Shown here piece by piece: positions 1-5,110 of a stretch of 5,110 nt of DNA; the stretch's first letter is position 1, and each line of letters begins with the position of its first letter. The stretch covers positions 1-5,110 of the forward strand of contig DASWOP010000222.1 of the NCBI GenBank assembly GCA_036404255.1, given 5' to 3'. The notes under the pieces are model-generated. The model had not been told where the DNA came from, did not search any database, and worked only from the letters and a program-made list of their open reading frames with translations. Position numbers and translations under genes: made by a program. Origin of the DNA: JARLFX01 sp036404255 (GTDB lineage Bacteria > Acidobacteriota > Terriglobia > Terriglobales > Acidobacteriaceae).

Positions 1-4
1 CCGC

Positions 5-919
5 ATGCACATGAAAACATACTCTGAATCATCCCCGTACCCCCTTTCCAGTCAAAATCGACGGATTGCCCCGGCACGCGAGCGCCTGCAGTCCGAAGCC
101 CTGGTTTGGGCCTGGATTCTGACAGTGCTGCCGCTGACCGCTCTGATCACTGTGGTTCAAGCCGTAATTGCCTGGCAGAACGGCAGGATCCTCGGTTCCA
201 TCGAGATGCAGGGCGTCTTTCTCTGCATCGTTCTGGCCTGTCTCGTGGTGGAAATGCGCGCAGCCACCCCGGCCGCAGCCGCTGTGGGCGGCGTCATCTG
301 CGTGACCATGACCATGGTCACATCCCTGATGTACACGCGTCTCACCCAGACGCTGCTGCCTCCACTCATCACCCTCTTCCTCCTTACCTTCGCAGCCACA
401 AGCATTGGGCACACGCGCAAATTGAAGCTGGGGCTGGCGGAATCCAGACACGGCCGCGCGGTCAACCAGATCATCGCTAACCTCGGCGCATCCTCACTGT
501 TGGCACTCATGCATCAGGTTACGGCTGTCGCCCCGCCCGCCTGCATCGCCATGCTGGCCGAAGCGACGGCAGACACCCTGGCTTCTGAACTTGGCCCTGT
601 ACTTCCCGGCCGCACCCTGTTGCTTACCTCGCTGCGGCGCGTTCCACGCGGCACAGACGGTGGTGTCAGCCTCGGTGGAACCCTGTGCGGCCTGGCTGGT
701 GCAGCCATCGTCGTTACGATCGGAATCCGGTCGCTCGACCTTGGCATGAGAGAGGCCCAGTGCGCCTTCGGAGGCGCCATCGCAGGTTTTTTTGCGGACA
801 GTCTCCTCGGCGCAACCCTGGAACGCTACGGCATCCTGGGCAACGATATGGTCAATTTCCTGTCAACGGTTGTGGCTGGCGTCGTGGCCATAGGCATTGG
901 ATTGCATCTCAACCTGTAA
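5..919 (+). CDS. DUF92 family integral membrane protein
   Basis: The 304-residue product is a polytopic membrane protein of the DUF92 (PF01940/TIGR00297) family. Visible family signatures are SRHGRAVNQIIANLG (about 147-161), ATADTLASELG (187-197), RGTDGGVSLGGTL (215-227), FFADSLLGATLE (262-273) and LGNDMVNFLST (278-288). Hydrophobic stretches lie near residues 35-57, 69-82, 92-109, 115-132, 155-180, 224-242, 255-270 and 284-302. The best-known family member is plant VTE6, a phytyl-phosphate kinase. That suggests, but does not prove, a polyprenyl- or phytyl-phosphate kinase-like role at the membrane; the bacterial substrate is unknown. The first in-frame ATG is at 5 and a second at 11. Only four bases precede it with no in-frame stop, so the true start could lie outside the window. 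The polar N-terminus (residues 1-30) is not part of the family core. The gene converges on the DUF218 gene with a 10-nt gap and no obvious terminator hairpin. Family call firm, function open. Confidence 0.88.
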   Translation: MHMKTYSESSPYPLSSQNRRIAPARERLQSEALVWAWILTVLPLTALITVVQAVIAWQNGRILGSIEMQGVFLCIVLACLVVEMRAATPAAAAVGGVICVTMTMVTSLMYTRLTQTLLPPLITLFLLTFAATSIGHTRKLKLGLAESRHGRAVNQIIANLGASSLLALMHQVTAVAPPACIAMLAEATADTLASELGPVLPGRTLLLTSLRRVPRGTDGGVSLGGTLCGLAGAAIVVTIGIRSLDLGMREAQCAFGGAIAGFFADSLLGATLERYGILGNDMVNFLSTVVAGVVAIGIGLHLNL

Positions 920-929
920 GCGTACGCAG

Positions 930-1691
930 CTAGATATCGGCCTTACCCTCAAGCCACTCGTGCAGCCAGTTCACGTGCAGATGCAGCCGCCACGCAGTGT
1001 AGCTCAGTATCTCGTGCATAATTCGCTTGCCCATGTCGAGGGAGCTGATGTGCCCCAGCGCCGGCCTCGGTGAAGGATAGGCATCCAGTCCCTGCGCCCG
1101 GCAGAGTTCGCGAATGCGGAAAAGATGCGTTGCATCGCTTACCACCACCACGCGATGCATGTGGTTCACCTCGGCAATGGCGGCCAGCCGCTGAGCCTGC
1201 TGCTCGGTGTCTACGCTCTCCGTCTCTGCGATAATGTGGTCATACGGCACGCCATTGGCCAGCAGGTAATCCCGGCCCACGGCACCCTCGGTATTGTTCC
1301 CGTCTTCCGCACCCGCACCGCCGCCAAGCGTGATGATAGTCGGTGCAATCTGCTCATGGTAGAGCGTCACCGCGTGGTCCAGCCGCGCGTGAAACACCGG
1401 CGATGGATGCCCGGCATACTCCGCCGCGCCAAAGACTGCGATCGCGTCCGCCGGCTGCGCCTGATTGTTCTTCGCCACCGTCTGAATCTCGTGATACACC
1501 CAGCCAAACCAGCCAAAAACCACAAGAATCAGCACCAGCAGCACGCGCCTCACCACGCGCCCAAAGCCTCCCGGCCCCTGCCGGTAGCGGTAGGGTTTGC
1601 GGCTGCTGGAGCGCGGTTTGCGTAACGTTTGTCGCATGTTGGTAGATGGAACAATCATGCTGATGTACGCCATCAAGTATAAAGCGCGCAC
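930..1691 (-). CDS. Membrane-anchored YdcF/SanA-like DUF218 domain protein
   Basis: The product (up to 253 residues) has a basic N-terminus (residues 20-49, many Arg/Lys) and then one transmembrane segment at about 50-66 (VLLVLILVVFGWFGWVY). The rest is a DUF218 domain of the YdcF/SanA/ElyC type, presumably outside the cytoplasm. Domain landmarks are ADAIAVFGAAEYAG (81-94), PSPVFHARLDHAVTLY (96-111), IITLGGGAGAED (119-130), the NTEGAVGRDYLLANGVP block (133-149) with ESVDTEQQAQ (158-167), and VVVVSDATHLFRIRELC (181-197). Family members are linked to envelope integrity and vancomycin exclusion, but the reaction is not established. The start is uncertain. The longest form uses GTG at 1691; in-frame ATGs follow at 1673, 1658 and 1637. 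The last (MRQTLRKP) would still give a complete positive-inside anchor. It lies 25 nt downstream of tsaC on the same strand, so the two are probably co-transcribed. Confidence 0.85.
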   Translation of the reverse strand: MRALYLMAYISMIVPSTNMRQTLRKPRSSSRKPYRYRQGPGGFGRVVRRVLLVLILVVFGWFGWVYHEIQTVAKNNQAQPADAIAVFGAAEYAGHPSPVFHARLDHAVTLYHEQIAPTIITLGGGAGAEDGNNTEGAVGRDYLLANGVPYDHIIAETESVDTEQQAQRLAAIAEVNHMHRVVVVSDATHLFRIRELCRAQGLDAYPSPRPALGHISSLDMGKRIMHEILSYTAWRLHLHVNWLHEWLEGKADI

Positions 1692-1716
1692 ATAGGCTGT
1701 GCACTTCCGGCTGTCA

Positions 1717-2361
1717 CTAGCGATTCAGCGCAAGTGCGATCTCGTGCGTAGGCACAGCACCTTCGCGCAGGATCATCCATGATTTGCCGCCGCCGCTCAG
1801 GTCCACAATCGTCGTCGGCATAGCGCGTGCCGTTGGCCCGCCATCCACGATCAGCGGAATCTTGTCTCCCAGCTGTTCGCGGACACAGTTGGCAAACGTA
1901 CACTCCGGCAACCCACGCAGGTTCGCCGAAGTCGCAGTAATCGGCAGTCCCAGCTTCTTCACAATGGCTCGTGGAATCTGGGCCTCGGGCACGCGCAATG
2001 CCACATTGCCGGTATTTGCCGTCACTCGCAGCGGCAGCTTGCTGCCCGCCTTCACGATGATGGTGAGCGGCCCCGGCCAGAAACGCTCCGCCAGCCGGTC
2101 AAATGCAGAATCGATATCCCGCGCCAGTTCGTACCCCTGGGTCGCATCTGCGATCAGCAGCGAAAGCGGTTTGTACCGCGCGCGCGTCTTGATCTCGTAG
2201 ATCTGGTCTACCGCCCGTAGGTTCACCGGATCGACAGCCAGCCCATAAAACGTATCTGTGGGCAGGGCCACAACCATGCCACCCTGCAAACATCGGACGA
2301 CGTGCTCTACAAGCTCCGGTTCCGGCTCATCAGGATGCAACCGCAGCACTTCCCCGATCAA
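1717..2361 (-). CDS. tsaC: Threonylcarbamoyl-AMP synthase (Sua5/YciO/YrdC family)
   Basis: This 214-residue YrdC-domain protein should make L-threonylcarbamoyladenylate from threonine, bicarbonate and ATP. That is the first step of t6A37 formation in ANN-decoding tRNAs, in the cytoplasm. Family motifs are present in order: ALPTDTFYGLAVD (32-44), the KTRARYKPLSLLI basic/nucleotide patch (58-70), FWPGPLT (94-100), TANTGNVALRVP (114-125), PITATSANLRG (140-150), VDGGP (172-176), TTIVDL (183-188) and ILREGAV (197-203). The length fits the short TsaC form without the extra Sua5 domain. The start is TTG at 2361. It is chosen because GGGAG lies 5 nt upstream and an in-frame TGA lies six codons upstream; the first internal ATG (residue 29) would delete the start of the fold. 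A close YciO-type paralogue cannot be excluded, since family members differ mainly in specificity. It heads a minus-strand pair with the DUF218 gene. Confidence 0.92.
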   Translation of the reverse strand: MIGEVLRLHPDEPEPELVEHVVRCLQGGMVVALPTDTFYGLAVDPVNLRAVDQIYEIKTRARYKPLSLLIADATQGYELARDIDSAFDRLAERFWPGPLTIIVKAGSKLPLRVTANTGNVALRVPEAQIPRAIVKKLGLPITATSANLRGLPECTFANCVREQLGDKIPLIVDGGPTARAMPTTIVDLSGGGKSWMILREGAVPTHEIALALNR

Positions 2362-2478
2362 ATTTGCTCCCGCGCATCAACTGCGATGTGAAGTATCACG
2401 ATTGTCAAAACTTAGCACACTGACGCTTTCGTCTCAAGCGGATGCGCACTTCAGCCTGCCTCGGCGTAAACTTTCCAC
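2362..2478. promoter_or_regulatory. Divergent intergenic region between tsaC and the methyltransferase gene
   Basis: This 117-bp spacer must hold promoters for both divergent gene pairs. At 2402-2408 the sequence TTGTCAA reads as a -35-like TTGTCA on the plus strand and as a consensus TTGACA (2408-2403) on the minus strand. On the minus strand 17 nt later there is only a poor -10 (CGCAGT), although GATACT lies closer in. On the plus strand TAAACT at 2467-2472 resembles a -10 box and sits six bases before the methyltransferase ATG; no good -35 is spaced for it. These are weak matches by eye. The region is somewhat richer in AT than the flanking genes in its middle part (about 2392-2420). Confidence 0.35.
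2367..2371 (-). promoter_or_regulatory. Shine-Dalgarno site of tsaC
   Basis: On the minus strand GGGAG precedes the TTG at 2361 with a 5-nt spacer. This decides for the non-ATG start, because no ATG lies between the upstream in-frame TGA and residue 29. Confidence 0.6.
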
Positions 2479-3432
2479 ATGCTCGAAGCGCCCATCATTA
2501 CCAGCCAGCACAATGCCCGCGTCAAGGAACTCCGCGCCGCCTTCGCAGGAAATGCGCGTGATGGCCGTGTCGCAGTCGAAGGCGGTCACCTCGTGGCCGA
2601 GGCCCTGCGCAGCGGCGTCCGCAAAGGCACCCTCTTCCTGCACGAGAAGTCCACGCTGCCCAAGGCACCGCCTCCCGGCATCACCGTGGCCCGGCTCAGC
2701 AAGCCCATCTTCGACCGCGCCGTCGCCACCGAGGCGCCCCAGGGCATCGCCCTGCTCTTCACGCCAAACGTAGCGCCCGCGCGCCCCGGTGCCGAACTCA
2801 TCCTCATCGCCGCCGGCCTGCAGGACCCCGGCAACATGGGCACCCTCGTCCGCTCGGCCGATGCCTTCGGCGCGACCCAGTGCATTACCACGTCAGACAC
2901 CGTCAGCCCCTGGAACCAGAAAGCCATCCGTTCCTCCGCTGGCTCCATCTTCCGCATGCCCCTCGTCCTCGCGCAAAAACCCGCAGAGCTGGCCGATCTT
3001 AAGTCCCGCGGCGTCCGCATCTTTGCCGCCGTAAAAGACGGTGGCACCCCCTTCACCGCCGCCGACTTCACCCAGCCCTGCGCCGTCATGGTCGGCAACG
3101 AAGGTGCCGGTCTCTCCCCCGCCATGCTCGCCCTGGCCGATGAACTCGTCACTATCCCCTGCCCCGGCGCGGTCGAATCCCTCAACGCCGCCATCGCCGG
3201 CTCGCTCCTGCTCTACGAAGCATCTCGCCAGCGTGCCCTGCTGCCCGCCTCGCCCATCGCAAAAACAGCGGAGACCAACATCTCCTCCGAAGCTGCCGAA
3301 GCCTCCAGTGCGGGTGCCCCAGGTCTCGATTCTGAGACCTGGGTTCAGCCTACCCCTCCGACAGATCCTCTATCGCAATCTGAGCCCGAACCGGCCCACG
3401 AACCCGAATTCGTCGCCGATCATCCAATCTAG
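2479..3432 (+). CDS. TrmH/SpoU-family RNA 2'-O-ribose methyltransferase with C-terminal extension
   Basis: This 317-residue SPOUT-fold, SAM-dependent enzyme should methylate a ribose 2'-OH in rRNA or tRNA; the exact target cannot be read from sequence. The N-terminal substrate-binding part has the VAVEGGHLVAEALRSG block (31-46). The catalytic domain shows motif 1 LQDPGNMGTLVRSADAFGA (114-132, with the conserved Asn119 and Arg125), motif 2 VMVGNEGAGLS (203-213, Glu208) and motif 3 IPCPGAVESLNAAIAG (226-241), which form the trefoil-knot SAM site. The family fold is complete by about residue 252. Residues 253-317 are an Ala/Pro/Glu-rich, probably disordered tail, part of which (about 280-290) is encoded by a hairpin repeat. 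ATG 2479 is the first start after an in-frame TAA at 2467-2469. No Shine-Dalgarno sequence is visible before it. The stop is 2 nt from the rarA start, so the genes are likely co-transcribed and perhaps translationally coupled. Confidence 0.92.
   Translation: MLEAPIITSQHNARVKELRAAFAGNARDGRVAVEGGHLVAEALRSGVRKGTLFLHEKSTLPKAPPPGITVARLSKPIFDRAVATEAPQGIALLFTPNVAPARPGAELILIAAGLQDPGNMGTLVRSADAFGATQCITTSDTVSPWNQKAIRSSAGSIFRMPLVLAQKPAELADLKSRGVRIFAAVKDGGTPFTAADFTQPCAVMVGNEGAGLSPAMLALADELVTIPCPGAVESLNAAIAGSLLLYEASRQRALLPASPIAKTAETNISSEAAEASSAGAPGLDSETWVQPTPPTDPLSQSEPEPAHEPEFVADHPI
3311..3350. repeat. Hairpin-forming interspersed repeat inside the methyltransferase gene
   Basis: A perfect 10-bp inverted repeat, CCCAGGTCTC (3318-3327) and GAGACCTGGG (3334-3343), encloses a 6-nt loop GATTCT. 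The flanks GGGTGC and GTTCAGCC resemble a repeat I recall as common in acidobacterial genomes, often near gene ends. That family assignment is memory, not a search. It is in frame in the methyltransferase tail and encodes about residues 279-292 (core PGLDSETWVQ). Confidence 0.6.
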
Positions 3433-3434
3433 CC

Positions 3435-4775
3435 ATGGGCCTCTTTGACGATTCCCCGTTAGCCGCCGCCACTCTGCCCGCCACTGCCCCCCTGGCGGAG
3501 CGCATGCGCCCGCGCACCCTGGCCGAGTTCACCGGGCAGGAGCACCTGCTCGGCCCCGGCAAGCCCCTGCGCGTCGAGATAGAGTCCGACGACTCCACCT
3601 CCATGATCTTCTGGGGGCCACCCGGCGTCGGCAAGACCACTCTCGCCAAGATCATCGCCCACGTCACCCAGGCCAGCTTCATTGAGTTCTCCGCAGTCAT
3701 GTCCGGCATCAAGGAGATCAAGCAGGTCATGGTGGAAGCGGAGAAGGCCGCGGGCTTCGGCTCCCGCACCATCCTCTTCATCGATGAGATTCACCGCTTC
3801 AACAAGGCCCAGCAGGATGCCTTCCTGCCCTACGTCGAGCGCGGCACCATCCGCCTGATCGGTGCCACCACGGAGAACCCATCCTTCGAGATCAACGCCG
3901 CCCTGCTCTCCCGCTGCCGCGTCTACACCCTGGCCGCACTCTCGCAGGACCAGCTCCTCAGTCTCCTCCGCAATGCGCTCATCGACACAGACCGCGGCCT
4001 CGGCTCACTGAACCTCACTGCAGACGATGCCGCGCTCAATATGATCGCCAGCTACGCCAGCGGAGACGCGCGCTACTCCTACAACGCACTCGAAGTAGCC
4101 GCCCGCCTCACCGTCCAGCGCAAACAGACCGTCATCTCCGAAGAGATCGCCGGCTCCGCCCTGCAGCAGCGCGTCCTGCTCTATGACAAAAAGGGTGAGC
4201 AGCACTACGACGTCATCTCCGCCCTGCACAAATCCGTCCGCAACTCAGACGCCGACGCCTCGCTCTACTGGCTTGGCCGCATGTTTGCCTCCGGCGAAGA
4301 CCCCATGTACATCGCCCGCCGCGTCGTCCGCATGGCCGTGGAAGACATCGGCCTGGCCGCGCCCGAAGCCCTCAACCTCTGCCTCTCCGCCCGCGACGCC
4401 ATGCACTTCCTCGGGCCGCCGGAGGGCGATCTTGCCCTCGCGCAGGCCGTCGTCTACCTTGCCCTCGCACCCAAATCCAACGCCGTCTACACCGCCTACG
4501 GTGCAGTTCAGGGCGACATCCAGGCCACCGTGGCCGAGCCCGTCCCCCTGCATCTCCGCAACGCGCCCACCAAGCTGATGAAGGAACTCGACTACGGCAA
4601 AGGCTACCAGTACGCGCACGACGTAGAAGACCGCGTCGCCGACATGGAGTGTCTGCCGCCCTCGCTCGCCAAGCGCCGCTACTACCACCCCACCGACCAG
4701 GGCCGCGAAAAACTCCTCGCCCAGCGCATGCAGGAGATCGCCCGCATCCGCAGCAGCAAGAAGAGCGGTAAATAA
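3435..4775 (+). CDS. rarA: Replication-associated recombination protein A (RarA/MgsA AAA+ ATPase)
   Basis: The 446-residue product is a full-length RarA/MgsA (E. coli YcaJ, eukaryotic WRNIP1/Mgs1 relative), an AAA+ ATPase that acts at stalled forks and single-strand/double-strand junctions. The N-terminus carries the typical PLAERMRPRTLAEFTGQEHL (19-38). ATPase motifs are Walker A GPPGVGKT (61-68), Walker B ILFIDE (113-118), sensor 1 GATTENPSFE (143-152), an arginine-finger region LLSRCRV (157-163) and sensor 2 SGDAR (209-213). The family-specific C-terminal tetramerisation region begins near YDKKGEQHYDVISALHKSVR (250-269) and includes DASLYWLGRM (274-283) and ARRVVRMAVEDIGLA (294-308). All key residues are intact. 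ATG 3435 is kept because MGLFDDSPLA matches the usual RarA N-terminus. No clear Shine-Dalgarno sequence precedes it, and the 2-nt distance from the upstream stop suggests coupling to the methyltransferase gene. Codon third positions are strongly C-biased. Confidence 0.96.
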   Translation: MGLFDDSPLAAATLPATAPLAERMRPRTLAEFTGQEHLLGPGKPLRVEIESDDSTSMIFWGPPGVGKTTLAKIIAHVTQASFIEFSAVMSGIKEIKQVMVEAEKAAGFGSRTILFIDEIHRFNKAQQDAFLPYVERGTIRLIGATTENPSFEINAALLSRCRVYTLAALSQDQLLSLLRNALIDTDRGLGSLNLTADDAALNMIASYASGDARYSYNALEVAARLTVQRKQTVISEEIAGSALQQRVLLYDKKGEQHYDVISALHKSVRNSDADASLYWLGRMFASGEDPMYIARRVVRMAVEDIGLAAPEALNLCLSARDAMHFLGPPEGDLALAQAVVYLALAPKSNAVYTAYGAVQGDIQATVAEPVPLHLRNAPTKLMKELDYGKGYQYAHDVEDRVADMECLPPSLAKRRYYHPTDQGREKLLAQRMQEIARIRSSKKSGK

Positions 4776-4803
4776 TCAAGAAGCGCGCTGCTAGCCGCAA
4801 GAT

Positions 4804-4844
4804 TTATTTGTCGCAAAATTTTATTTGTAACAAAATTTATTTGT
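4804..4844. repeat. 17-bp AT-rich direct tandem repeat, about 2.5 copies
   Basis: TTATTTGTCGCAAAATT (4804-4820) is followed directly by TTATTTGTAACAAAATT (4821-4837), differing at two positions. A partial third copy, TTATTTGT, starts at 4837 and runs into the first TTTGTCATTC element. Each full unit contains TTTG-N3-CAAA, a small inverted repeat. The stretch contrasts sharply with the GC-rich surroundings. Confidence 0.75.
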
Positions 4845-4870
4845 CATTCCGCTGCGCAGCGGCGGAATCT
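4839..4870. repeat. TTTGTCATTC-type interspersed element, copy 1
   Basis: It begins ATTTGTCATTC (4839-4849) and contains the perfect 14-bp palindrome CCGCTGCGCAGCGG (4849-4862). An alternative stem pairs ATTCCGC (4846-4852) with GCGGAAT (4862-4868). Copy 2 lies 73 bp downstream in the same orientation. The style matches short extragenic repeats I recall from acidobacterial genomes. Confidence 0.65.
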
Positions 4871-4911
4871 GCTTTCTTCCAAAGCGCCACGACTGCCCGT
4901 CAATCACCACG

Positions 4912-4943
4912 ATTTGTCATTCTGAGCGCAGCGAAGAATTTCA
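4912..4943. repeat. TTTGTCATTC-type interspersed element, copy 2
   Basis: It shares ATTTGTCATTC (4912-4922) and GCGCAGCG (4926-4933) with copy 1, in the same order and nearly the same spacing, and ends with GAAT. ATTCT (4919-4923) can pair with AGAAT (4935-4939). The variant with TGAGCGCAGCGAA is the form I recall as most frequent in acidobacteria; this is memory and was not searched. Confidence 0.65.
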
Positions 4944-4975
4944 TCAGCTAATCCCGCCACGGCTCTGTCCGGCAA

Positions 4976-5110
4976 CTACTGCCCGTACTTCACCGAACAC
5001 CCATAAGGCTGCGTCACCGCCTTCGTCACCGGTCGTCCCGCCATCGCCTCCGTGAGCGCTTCACTCACATAATTCCGCGCGCCCTTCAGCGAATCCGGAT
5101 CGGGCGTCGG
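4976..5110 (-). CDS. Redoxin (AhpC/TSA or thioredoxin-like) family protein, C-terminal fragment
   Basis: Reading the minus strand from the right edge gives 44 uninterrupted residues and a TAG stop (4978-4976). The fragment runs from PTPDPDSLKGARNYV to a terminal PYGCSVKYGQ. The pattern of an Ala/Leu-rich helix (YVSEALTEAMAGRPV), then a short threonine-rich linker and GCSVKY, is the usual C-terminal end of a group of AhpC/TSA-thioredoxin-fold proteins found in acidobacteria and planctomycetes. In these the last Cys-containing motif follows an ALDAVLAGKPV-type helix. The catalytic CxxC region would lie beyond the window, so activity cannot be judged. The gene is convergent with rarA. The reading frame is convincing; the family call rests on the short tail alone. 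Confidence 0.65.
   Translation of the reverse strand, partial: PTPDPDSLKGARNYVSEALTEAMAGRPVTKAVTQPYGCSVKYGQ

Larger units (their letters stand above)
4776..4975. other. Repeat-rich spacer between convergent genes
   Basis: This 200-bp region lies between the rarA stop and the stop of the minus-strand redoxin gene. No gene is seen in it. It holds an AT-rich tandem repeat and two copies of a TTTGTCATTC element (listed separately). No classical hairpin plus long T-tract terminator was found; the hairpin at 4846-4868 followed by CTGCTTTCTT is the nearest candidate for ending rarA transcription. Confidence 0.6.

Noticed and set aside
309..320. 12-bp perfect palindrome TGACCATGGTCA
   Set aside because: It lies inside the DUF92 coding region in a membrane segment (repeated Thr-Met codons), with no promoter context. 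A chance operator-like sequence is the simpler reading.
920..929. Terminator between the convergent DUF92 and DUF218 genes
   Set aside because: The gap is only 10 nt and no stem-loop with a T-tract could be seen in or around it.
1125..1625. Plus-strand open frame opposite the DUF218 gene
   Set aside because: The translation is rich in Arg, His and Pro and has no domain, while the opposite strand has a clear DUF218 protein with a transmembrane anchor.
2586..3194. Long minus-strand open frame antisense to the methyltransferase gene
   Set aside because: The plus-strand frame carries all SPOUT motifs. The antisense product is low-complexity and Ala/Arg/Pro-rich, as expected from strong C/G third-position bias, and shows no recognisable domain.
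3041..3448. Pro/Ser-rich plus-strand frame overlapping the methyltransferase end
   Set aside because: It is a frame-shifted shadow of a C-biased gene; the composition is repetitive and no start signal is visible.
4849..4862. Perfect palindrome CCGCTGCGCAGCGG as a transcription factor operator
   Set aside because: It lies downstream of rarA between two convergent gene ends and within a repeat element, so a regulator site for initiation is unlikely.
4776..4975. CRISPR-like array or small RNA gene
   Set aside because: The repeats are too few and irregular in spacing, no unique spacers of constant length are present, and no promoter or terminator pair is evident.

Overview
The window looks like ordinary chromosomal housekeeping DNA from a GC-rich bacterium, most likely an acidobacterium (Terriglobia/Acidobacteriaceae type). 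That assignment is an inference. It rests on the gene types and on two repeat styles I recall from that group: TTTGTCATTC...GCGCAGCG...GAAT elements in the intergenic DNA near the right end, and a GGTGCCCCAGGTCTC...GAGACCTGGG hairpin element. No plasmid, phage, transposase, CRISPR or RNA gene was seen.

Layout from left to right. A DUF92-family integral membrane protein (+, 5-919) converges, with a 10-nt gap, on a minus-strand pair. That pair, in transcription order, is a Sua5/YciO/YrdC-type threonylcarbamoyl-AMP synthase (tsaC, 2361-1717) followed 25 nt later by a membrane-anchored DUF218/YdcF-SanA-like protein (1691-930). A 117-bp divergent intergenic region (2362-2478) separates this pair from a plus-strand pair: a TrmH/SpoU-family RNA 2'-O-methyltransferase (2479-3432) and, after only 2 nt, rarA/mgsA (3435-4775). 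A 200-bp repeat-rich spacer (4776-4975) follows. The last 135 bp encode the C-terminal end of a minus-strand redoxin (AhpC/TSA/thioredoxin-fold) protein that runs off the right edge.

Functionally, two of the genes concern RNA modification: t6A synthesis in tRNA and 2'-O-methylation of rRNA or tRNA. rarA acts at stalled replication forks. DUF92 and DUF218 are envelope or membrane proteins of unclear substrate. No shared pathway links all of them, and I see no convincing undescribed multi-gene system. The most interesting points are small-scale: an interspersed hairpin repeat that has become part of the coding sequence for a proline/acid-rich tail on the methyltransferase; a repeat cluster with a 17-bp AT-rich tandem unit between convergent genes; a TTG start with a good Shine-Dalgarno sequence for tsaC; a possible leaderless start for the methyltransferase; and a six-codon micro-ORF ending in TGATG at an in-frame start of the DUF218 gene.
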